Positions 33,740 to 45,700 of a DNA stretch of 64,000 nucleotides are shown one piece after another; position 1 is the first letter of the stretch, and each line of letters starts with the position of its first letter. The DNA comes from Dreissena polymorpha (taxonomy: Eukaryota; Mollusca; Bivalvia; Myida; Dreissenidae), in contig NC_068364.1 of assembly GCF_020536995.1 (NCBI RefSeq), positions 48,446,374-48,510,373 on the forward strand, given 5' to 3'. The notes under the pieces are model-generated. The model did no database searches and was not told the origin of the DNA. It saw nothing but the letters and a program-made list of their open reading frames with translations. Made by a program: the position numbers and the translations under genes.

Positions 33740-36700
33740 AAAGTCTACATTAGCCTTGTATTATTTAAACAAAACGCTGTATTTATTTTTGGCCGAAGCT
33801 TTCGACCTCACGGTCTTCATCAGCGGCCATGTTTTATTTTCAGATGTATTATTATGTTATGCACGACGTCATTTCCGTTCATAAATATACATCTGAAAAT
33901 AAAACATGGCCGCTGATGAAGACCGTGAGGTCGAAAGCTTCGGCAAAAAATAAATACAGCGTTTTTGTGGTTATATATACATAAAACATATAAATATGAT
34001 CTAAAAATGGGAAATTTAAATGGAGAATCAAAGTAGTCCAAATCAAGCAAGAACATTTATTATTGTTAAATGCGGACATGCAATATGTATAATTGAATAC
34101 TCTAAGCTAAAAAATGTATGTGCCAGTATTACGTTTCGCGGCGACGTATGCGTTTCGCGGCGACGATGACGCAATGGTTGTGACACCATGTCGAGTCGGT
34201 TGGGACAATGACGTAAATAATCTGGTTATTTAACTATAACTCGAACATTTGATGACGATGAAAGGAGGCTTAGGTGAAACGAGTGTTTGATGACACGCTA
34301 CAGATGACGGTGTGTTATTTACACGTTGATTAGATGCACGTTTCACTAATTTTAGTGATGATGACACGATAATTCGATGGTGATGATACTATAGTTCGAT
34401 AAACATGACACGATGGTTCGATGCTGATGACATTATTGTTCGTTTCCGATGGTTCAATGTCGATGACAAGATGGTTCGTTTAGGATTACGCGCACTTCCA
34501 GCTTTGATGTTATCGTTTGATGATGATGTCAGGATGGTGACATACCGATTACACGATGGTTTGGCGAAAATGACGGTTAAATGAGGTTCGGACGTTTAAT
34601 GTGATTGGATTATTAACGATTATATCAATATCCGATGACAAGTTGGTTAGGTTTCACGAATATTTGATGACGATGACTCTATGCCAATGATATGAGTGTA
34701 AGATGGCAATAACATGATGGTTCGATGTTAAAATCACAAGATCACAAGATGGCTCGATTTATATGACACAAAAGATTGATCATGATTACGCAATGGTTTG
34801 TTGACGATAAATGATGGCTTGATAAGAGAACACGATTGTTGGGTGACAATGACACGATAGGTTTACGACGAGTGAAGGTTTGAAGATGAGAAAACGAGTG
34901 TTGGATTATAATGACACGACGGTTTTACGACAAATGTGGCTTCATGAAGAGAACACCATTGTTGGGTGACAATGAAATAATTATTTTACGACAAATGATG
35001 GTTTGATGGCGAGTCCACGATTATTGGTTGGCAATGACACGATGGTTTTACGACAAATGATGGCTTGATGACGAGAACACGATTGTTAGGTGACAATGAC
35101 AACATGGTTTAACGACAAATGATGTCTTGATGACGAAAAGATAATATGATTGTTGAGTGACAATGACACGATGGTTTTACGACAAATGATGACTTGATGA
35201 CGAAAATACGACTGTTGAATGACAATGACACGATGGTTTTACGACAAATGATAGCTTGATGACGAGAATACGATTGTTTGATGACAATGACACGGTGTTT
35301 TTGCGACGAAAACACCATAGTTCCTCGAATATGACAAGATAGTTCGATGACGACGAAAACTTGACAATAATACGATGTCTATCTTTTTAAATATACCGTT
35401 CAAAAGCGTCGGTACCGTAGCCGCTGGCACCGTTGACGCTTTCCCAATAATTTGTATTTTTATGTATTATATAAATTGCCGTTTCTCAAAATGAAGTTGT
35501 ATGCGGCGGCCCAATTAATTCTAACGATTTTAAACAATACATTCACATAGATTTGCACTCAAGTATAAAGACGGCCGTTAAACACGACCACCACCGCTAA
35601 GGACCAGACGTTTTAAAAATACATTGAGCATTCTACATTTTGATTAGATTTTATATTATTTCAACTTATTTCGAATTATTTTTTAAATCGTTTAAATCGG
35701 TGAATGTGATGCGATTCAGCGAAAAATAGTTCATCCAAAAATGTACAGAAACATACGTTTCATAGCCCATTTGAAACGTAAAGACCTATATAATGTTATA
35801 ATTTGTGACTTGGTGAAGTTTTTAAAAGCAAATCAATGTTTTTTCCTGTGTGAGAAGCAAATCTCTTTTTAAAAAAACATGAAGTGGCAACAATGCGCAT
35901 GTTAAGCTAAAATAAAGTAACATATTTGATATCGGGGTTATTTCGTTCATGTATTATGTTCCCAGGACATATATTTGTTAATTGAATACTTTAATTGTCA
36001 AATATATAATCTGAGTCGTGCGCGTTTTGACACATATTTTATCAGAACAATTAATTTTTCTAATAAAGCCTTGAAGTGTTCAAAGGCTTATCTGTATTAG
36101 ATTCAAAAATAATTAACACTACACAGATGTTACACTGAACGGGCGTATGCATCTATGCGTGATCCGCCTCCGTATATACAACCTTAACCAGCCCCCTGTA
36201 AATAATACATGAGTAATGATTTCTTCCAACAATTACTGCGCAATATTACTTCGTGAATACGTTATCAACACGCAACGTGTTGAACAAGGTGACCCATATA
36301 GTGCCAACTTTTAAAGGCCCAGTAAATTGTAAATTTTATGTGATCAATCATTACCATAATCAAATTATCAATATAAGTGAAAGTATATCAAAGTTTAATA
36401 GCATGATCCGTATAATAGAAACTAGCAACTTGTACATACGATATGTATGGTCAAATGCTTGAATAAGGTTTTGTTTATATATCGGAGTTTGAACTTCATG
36501 CTTCAATATTGCTTTGCAATATTGCTTGTCGTTTTAATTGTTTTCTACCAACTACGCAAGGCGTTTAATACAAAGTTGTTGGTTTCCACTAACAGGACTT
36601 ATCCTAATTTTCGGTGCCTTTTTGTGTGGTATTTCAGGTTTATTTTTCAATATTTTTTCGTCTTAATTAGTACGTAATGATATCAAATCGAAACGAAAAG

Positions 36701-39700
36701 TATCATAAGTCTAAATACCAAAAAAATGTGCTGTTAACAGATCTTTAAGATATATGTCATTGAATATACTATTTTTATTGAAAAGTATTATAAAACAGGT
36801 AACGAATACAGACCGACTTACCTTTATTGTTTTGAGATGTTAGTGGATAAAAACGACACATTTTAGACTTATAGAGATTTGTTAACTCGTGTTATTTATT
36901 TTTTAGTTAAGCATTTGGATCAGGGGACAAAACTCATTCTTTCAAGCAGTAGTAAACTATTTTATCGTGAATTACCTTAGTGTATGAACAACACTGTTGT
37001 AATTAATTGATTTGAGTATGTTGGGTTTTTAGCTGATGAAGTTATTGGGTATCACATATTTTCGGTATATAGTGTACAATCTGTTTTATTTATGTTGCTG
37101 ACTTCTTAACTGAGTTGGTTCCTAATATAATAACATATTTACATCCTGTTTTATTTATAGAACGTGTGTATGTTATCTTTATATTTATGTTAACGTATTT
37201 ACGTTGAAAACAATATGTCAAAAAGGAAAACGTATATATCAACAATAAGTCATGTGATTATATTATTCTGATACGATTGTTAAATCAAATATGTTGCATT
37301 GGCGCTACCTCTTTTGCAAGTCCCTATCTCGTTTGGAAGAATGCAAAGTTATGTCTTAGATTGTTTATAAGCCAATCCCTCTGTGAATGCAGTAACTTTT
37401 ATATGTTGAAAGCTATCGTTTGATGTCGTTAGCGATTCAATTGAATGAACCTACAGACAAAACAAATCGATTAGCTTTTTAAAAAATCCACCATTACACA
37501 ACTCAAAAACACATCGATTAGCTTTTAAAAAAATCCACCATGTCACAACTCAAACAGGTCCTCATGTTTCCAAATGGTTTGTAAGTGTATGTACGTTTGC
37601 GGATGGGTTGAACTGAGCTGAATTTAACTATGTGTAAACTAAGAAACAAATTATTAACAAATTACTATTATAAACAAATGCGTAATATGTCGAAAAAAAA
37701 CACTCTCTATTTAGAATAATCTGTGTATTTTCAAAACTATAGGTCCTAAGCGCCACATAGGAAGAATCATTTGCTCGTGTAATTATGCATTTCAAAAAAT
37801 AGGTGGCGCCCTTGATTAATTCGGGATTTTCGTAATTAAGAAGTTGTCTCCCATTCGGGTAGGTATCACGAGTATCCCGAGTAAAAAGCGGTCCGTCTAA
37901 AATGCGTATATGACTCATATCCGCGGATAAGACCGAAAAGTGCGGATATGGACGAATATAAGCAATATCGACACTTTTTCTGCATTGTTCATTTCAATGT
38001 TCAATGAATAATACACAATATGTACTAAAGGGATCTTTTCACGGTTTGGTAAATTGACAAAATTGAAAAAAGTTGTTTCAGATTCGCAAATTTTCGGTTT
38101 AGTGATGATATTTGTGAGGAAACAGTATTACTGAACATTTTCCATGCTCTAATATAGCCATTATATGCATCTTTTGACGATTTAAAAACCTAAAAATTAT
38201 AAAGCGTTGCAACGCGAAACGATTGAATTATTTGGAGAGTTCTGTTGTTGTCGTTTAAATTTGTGAAACTACGATGATTGCTTATATAAGGTATAAAATA
38301 CACACCTTATGTATGCTTGGTAGGATAGCTCAGTTGGCTAATGCGTTTTTACTTTAGGATTCCGGGGTCACTGGTTCGAGCCCTGCTGAGGGCAACTTTT
38401 TTTTCCTTTTTTAAATTTTATTTTTGATTTTTTATTGGAGCTTTTTAAATTTAATGTTCACATTTGTCAGTATAAAGTATTTAATGACAAACTTCAAAAC
38501 ATGCCAAAATCTGTGAAAAGGCCCCTTTAAATATGCAAGGTAAAATATCTTATATTTGTTTTTTACTAAATATTATAGTTTATTGGTACGTAAACATATG
38601 CACGTTATTGTATTTATTCAAATAAACAAAGGATATCGTAGTGCTACATGTAAATGTTTCAAGAAATATTATTATCGTCATATAAGCGCTGTTATCGAAA
38701 AGCAATGCATGTCCCGCAATGTTTTTTCGATTTTTCGTTAATATTTCAACAGTTCATATCCAATATCCCGAAAAGTTAAAATATGAAGCCTATATGTTTA
38801 AGAATAATATTACAGCTGTTACATTCACTTATAAAACATAATATTAATATTTTAGCGGGACATGCATTGCTTTTTAATAACAGTGCAACTGTAATGGTTG
38901 TATAAACATGATGTGGACAATTTGGATTATGACTACAAATCATGCGACCTGCCTGGTACTTACGAATGGAAATGTAGGGCAGAGGTGACAGGGATGTTTT
39001 CTGGGAGTGGCTGTCTTAATATACACTGCTTTCTTTCATGTTTTGTTAATACTTTGCGCTGAGGTAAATTTTCAGTAGGACTTTTGTTTCGGTCAACAGA
39101 GTTTGGACCGATTCCGTCTCGAAAGTGGTCGGAACAGACTTGAGTATACGCCGTTAGAAATCATTTTTTTCGGCTAATTGCTGTCATCCAAGCTTTTCTT
39201 GTAATGAGTCTTTAGGCAATTTATGTCATGTTACTTTTGTTGAAAATGTACCTATTATACCGCTACAATTAAGGCATTTGACGATTGAACAGTAGTATTT
39301 CCCCATTGTTTTCCTTTACACCGGAAGTAGGTATACCTACCCGCACGAACGACAACTCTGTCAAGACGGAATTACGAAAATCGGGACATATTGTTTAAGA
39401 GTTAAACTTAAGATTTTCGGTAAGATAATGACGTCATTTCGTCAAAAAATGTCGTCATTTCACAGTAAAAGTGAAAATTATCGATATTTTTCACAGTTAA
39501 TTTTCGCTGTTTGAAACATTGAAATTATCAGTTTTCATTCACTTATATTTCTCAATAAACCACCGGAGAGCATAAAATAAATAGTAACAATCAAATAAAA
39601 AATATTTTTACCTTGCATACAGTTATTTTAGCACTACAAATATAGATCCTTTATTGGATAAACCACATTCGTCGATTTTTCATATTCGCGCATTTGAAAT

Positions 39701-42700
39701 CATCATTTATTTTCAAATGAAAATTGCCACTTGAAACAGTGACATTTCAGACAATATTTACTGCATTCATAACATTCAGAATATTTAAATAAACGTTTTT
39801 ATTTCAAATAAAAATATAATCAGGGAAAAGTAACAACATTAATTACTTGTGGTCTGGCGATAATCGGCCCAAAAATATTTTAGTATTTTCTAAAGCATAT
39901 TGTATATTTAAATACTAAAGTTTTGAGACGACATCAAGAATAATAATACATTCAGTATATAATATAAACCTTATGTAAACTTATACAACAAAACAAATTT
40001 GGTGTCGGCATGGTTATATTGTTTGTGGTGTGTAGCCCTAAAACTATCTTCTGGCACTTCGTCATGTTCGCGGATATGAATTAAGAGTTGGAAAAATGAT
40101 AATGTCTATTGAATTGTTATATTTTGAGACAATACAATCATATTTAACCCATATTGTGTTTGTTTTTTATTTAACATTGCAGACAAAATGTCGATATTGC
40201 CTGTATTCGTCCATATCCGCACTTTTCGGTCAATCCGCGGATATGAGTCATATTCGCATGTTAGACGGACCGCGTTTTACACGGGGTACTCGTGATACCT
40301 ACCCGAATGGGAGACACCTTCTTAATTACTAAAAGACCTAATAGCCGTGGTTAATTCAAATAACCTGAAGCCATGAAGTAACAAAATGCGCTAACAGGTG
40401 AGTGATGGTTATCTTTAAAACCGTCAGATTGCAAAGTTATGATTCAACTTGGAACACGGGTAGGTCGAAACTATCCACAACACAATATCAACTATTATTT
40501 AAATATTTTGTTATGCATTCCGAAGCACTATATAGAGGACAATTAAAAAAAAGGTTAACGCGTTTTTTTTTCAGGTCATAATAGATAAATGGAATACATT
40601 ATTTGTTTTTCGAGTTGATGTGGTCATTATAAAACTAATAATGGTTAATTTAACATAATATTACTGTCATACTTTTAAACGTTTATCGTATGAATATAGT
40701 ACTTTCAATAATTTCCATAGGTAAGTTATTTATCCACCGCAGTAACCCTGCAACTGTACAATGCAAGTAAAAAGTTATCAGTGCATTATCTGGACATTAC
40801 AAATCATCTACAGAAATTCAAATAAATTGATTTTCCTGGGAATTTTGATTGTGTCCATTCTCACGAGGTGCATTCTATCGTTATATGAAGTCGAAATGAT
40901 AATAATTAAAACGCGTTTAAAATTATTTCAAGAGAACAACCATATATGTCAACATTTATGTTTAAACTCCGTGACCCCAATAATTGTCAGCTTCCGACGC
41001 GCTAGACGTATTAGCCGTCCGTACACCCCTTTAAATATCGAAGAATGGTATGTTCTAAATATTGAAGAATGGTATGTTCTACTAAATGTTATGTACCGTG
41101 GAAAAAACGCACTAAATTAGCTGAATTTAATCAACACTTAAATGTTATGACATTTGGTTATATCGCCTTGATTGTTTGACAACATTCTCATTATTGTTTA
41201 CTTTAAAAAGCGATTTCCAAGATTCGACAGCTTTATTTGTGCGTTCGAAATTTGTCGAGAAAAGCCGTGAAGAAACACGATTTTATTTTCATTGGTGTTC
41301 TTATATTTTACCATGCGCCGGCGCCTACCATCTCAGGAAAAGCTCTAAATTGCTCTACATAGTCATTACTTTAATTAAAATATTTAATAAGAATATTCGA
41401 AAAAACTTTAAACGAATGGAATCGGTTCTATGACAGTTTTCAAAATAATGTAAATTACATGTATATCTCAAAAGATAATTTTAAATTGTAAACAAGCAAT
41501 ATGGAAAAAAGAATTCATCATGATAAATATTGCATTGAGTTTATAAATAGTTTATTTTACATGTAACATTAATGAACGATCACGGACTAACCAAAGATAA
41601 TGCTATAAACCGAAAACTTGAGTGTGTAATTTTGCTATTATATAAATAATCATATAATTTATATGATAATTTATATGATAGGAAAATAACACGCTCACGT
41701 TTACGGTTTATAGTATTATTTTTATTACTTTGACGATTTCTGTCGTAATATACCGTTGTTTACTTTTTGATTAAATAATTAAGATCATTTTCTAAAATCT
41801 CAAAAATAAAGAAAGAATATAGCAATAAACGTATTGTGGGTGAAGTCTAGAGCATGTTATATGAATTAAATGCCATGACAACATTTCATTATTTCATGCA
41901 TATTTTATTACCTTTTTAGCCTTTAATCAGGTGAATATTTCTTTGGATGCCGAATCGAGCAAATCAGTAATTGTTACCTGGAAAAAATCAAGATGTGGAG
42001 TTTAAATCTTCTAGTTTTGAAGTGAAAAAAAGGTGAAAAAAAAAATGATTAAAAAGATTTGGAAGATATGTGTTAAACATAATTCTTTATCAAGAAAACT
42101 TAAGCTTAAGCTTCAGCTAAATTATTTGTAAACACAAAGGTTTGTCTTTTGTAACGCTGCAGTGTATTAGCGCATTGTAATTTTTCATTATCGACCCTTC
42201 CAGGAAAACATTTCACGGATTATGATTACAAAGTTAATGCTTGAATTTTGATAACACTTAAAACTCGAACAAAAGAAGTGAAGTTTTTCTTCGTTAATTA
42301 CGGTTTGTCAAATTTAAGCAAGATAAATGGTCTTGCAAAACATATGCAATCGAGGCGCGAAAGCATTCCCTCATTGGGAGACGATGTCCCAAGGGTGGAT
42401 TAAAAGTGTTACTTGGTATGTCTGTGACACCACATTTTTCGCATGTGTAGATGCCATTATTAAGATAAGATAGCACGTGTCGCATTCAAATAACATATTA
42501 AATGACAATCAAGGCCTTATTCATGCTGAGTTTTAGGACGCTTAAAGATGCAGATGAACATTTTTCTATTAAACACCAAATAACTGATAAACAAAATATT
42601 TATTTAAAAAATACGAACTATTATGTGATTATCAAATCCATTAGAGAGACTATTTAAATATTTAAATATATTTAATATAATCGCTTCACTTCATTTAATT

Positions 42701-45700
42701 GTTCAGGTGCCTATACAAATGGTATCATAAGTTTCTTAAGTTATTTTATAATTTTAGATTTTCGCGACCGGTTGATAAAGTTCTATACGACGACGAAGAA
42801 AACTGTGCCTGTTTCACCACTAAGTGAGGGTCGTGACAAACCCATCTCGGATGTCTTTGTGCAACCGAAATTGAGCCACGTTACAATAGAGAAAGATGGA
42901 TCTAGAAAGAAAACGGGAAACCCGGTTAACCAATACAAAGCCTTACTTTATATAGACGAAAAGCTAAGTAGCCGTGTATTTGTTCAAGGAGAACCGGGGA
43001 TGGGGAAAACTACATTCCTCACTAAACTGGCTCTTGACTGGTGTGATGCAGTGTCTGAGCACAATCCTGATCACAGGCCTACATTTAGTGATGTCGAAAC
43101 ATTGAAGGAATTCCGGTTTCTCTTTCAAATATCACTACGAGATGCAAGGGACCAACGGGAGGTTATAGAGATGATTAAAACACAAATTATCGACATGATA
43201 TACCCTGGTGAAGTAAAACGTGAAGAGACCGTTAAGCTTTTACCACATATCCTAGAACGAGAGACGTACATCGTTTCTATGGATGGGCTTAATGAATGGG
43301 TTGATCGTTTAAATCAATTTGTTATACCGTTACTTGCACAATGGCATTCAAAGTGTGTGTCCATTATTACATCACGGCCATGGAAAATGGCGGATGAGCG
43401 AATCAAAGATTCTGAAATAAAAAAAATAATAGAAGTTGAAGGAATAATTGATACAGAAGAACTAGCAAATAAAGTTATAAACAGTCTTCAAACTGGTAAT
43501 GTGAAGACAACCCCTGAATTCATGAAGTACGTGAACGAACGTCAATTTGGGAATTTGTTGAAGTCACCCTGGCTGCAAACTCTGTTAGTCAATTGTTGGA
43601 TGAACAAGACGGAATTGAGTGGCTCCTTGTGTGAAATAAATTGTATTTTACTAGACACACTTTTTAAAAATGCACGTGCAAAAAAGGGATATTTTCAAAA
43701 AGGAAAATCGTTTCAGTGTTTAACAAATACAAGTTTTATTCAGCGGCAGATCAATATTTTTGATGCACTTGCGAATGTTGCATTTGATTTTACGTTTTCA
43801 TCGAGTAAATCTCCAGTGTTCACCGAACGGGGAGTATTGAATCACATGTCAGAAAAGCAGTTGAATTTTTGTCTTCATGCTGGTGTTTTTACGAAAAGAT
43901 ACAGCTCCAATATAGCAGGTCAGAATGCACAGTTTTCATTTTTACACGAGACTTTACAGGAATTTATGACTGCCTATCATATCGCAAATTCCAAGCAGGA
44001 CCTTAAAAAACAGTTCCGAACCGGATCTAAATATAATGTTTTAGAGATGAGCCAGACCATAATTTATCTATGTGGACTCGACTGTAAAAAAGCTAATACT
44101 CTTATTAATTGTCTGGTTGACGACGAGTTCCTCAAAGCCATAAGCCACGGAGTGCGCATGTACATTATGGGATTTTATAATCAGGAAAACTTATTAGCAT
44201 TTCAGGACGACAATGGCACAAGAAGGAACGTTTTAAAATCAAATAATGATAACATGGATTACGGCGCACGTTGCGTCGCACTATCAGTCTTGTTCCAGCG
44301 CATGATCATTGCTGGATGCATAGAAGCAACTGCCAGCGGTGAAAAGGAAATTTGCTTGAATTGTAGAGACTTCATATTCAATCAGAATCTATCTGAGTCC
44401 GATTCAAATGCGTTAGAACGGCTTTTATTGTACAACTGTGCAGATGTGCGGTCACTTATTGTAGAAAGTAATTGTCTACAAATAAGCGAAATATTGACAG
44501 TCATACTCAAATCCAAACATTGTCTTACACGTGTTAAGATAACAATGACACCGGAAATAAGTAAAGCATTACATCATACGAGCATACAGGAGCTGAACTG
44601 TATCGGACAATTTGACGTATCATCATGTTCCTATGTTCTGCCGTCCCTGTCTCAATTAACATATTTGAGAATAGAAGACACAAGCTTTTTGCAAGATATA
44701 TCTCTTCCTGAAACAATACAAACCATTTTCTTGTCGAAATGCGAATGTTCATCTGAATGGCTGTGCACCTTGTTGATCACGCTCTCTTCATTAGATCATC
44801 CTGTCGAGTGTGAGCTGTGGGATGTTGTATTGCAGTTAAGTGAAGACATCCGTGGAGACGAAGCGCATACACATATATCGGACTTGCGATCTGAAATACT
44901 GTCACATGACCTGTCCAATATTGAGATATTCGTGAAAAATGGCAGTGCGGAACTGTTTGAACTATTACGTGATACAAGTATTGGGATCCTTAACCTGAGG
45001 ACGGCTGATAATGCCTCATTAGCATCCGAGATTCTTCACACGCTGAATAAGCTAACTAAGCTTAATTTGTGGGGAACCTATACGGGTAGATGTGATCTGA
45101 GTATGCTTGCGTCATTGAAATGTATAAGTCTCCAGGAAGGCGAATGTTCATCTGAGTGGCTGTGCAGCTTGTTGATCACGCTCTCTTCATTAGATCATCC
45201 TGTCGAGTGTGAACTGTGGGATGTTGTATTGCAGTTAAGTGAAGACATCCGTGGAGGCGAAGTGCATACACATATATCGGACTTGGGATCTAAAATACTG
45301 TCACATGACCTGTCAAACATTGAGTTATTCGTGAAAAATGGCAGTAAGGAACTGTTTGAACTATTACGTGATACTAGTATTAGGATCCTTAAACTGATGA
45401 CGGATAATTGTGCCTCATTAGCATCCGAGATTCTTCACACGCTGAATAAGCTAACTGAGCTTTATTTGCTGGGAACCTATACGGGTAGATGTGATCTGAG
45501 ACTGCCTGTGTCATTGCAGTGTATAAGTCTGCCGGAAGGCGAGTGTTCATCTGAGTGGCTGTGCAGCTTGTTGATCACGCTCTCTTCATTAGATCATCCT
45601 GTCAAGTGTGAGCTGTGGGATGTATTGCAGTTAAGAGAAGATATCCGTGGAGACGAAGCGCATACACATATATCGGACTTGCGATCTCAAATACTGTCAA

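Noticed and set aside
38320-38393. Functional tRNA gene
   Set aside because: A and B boxes are present but acceptor and T stems do not pair well, and the sequence is part of a repeated TIR element.
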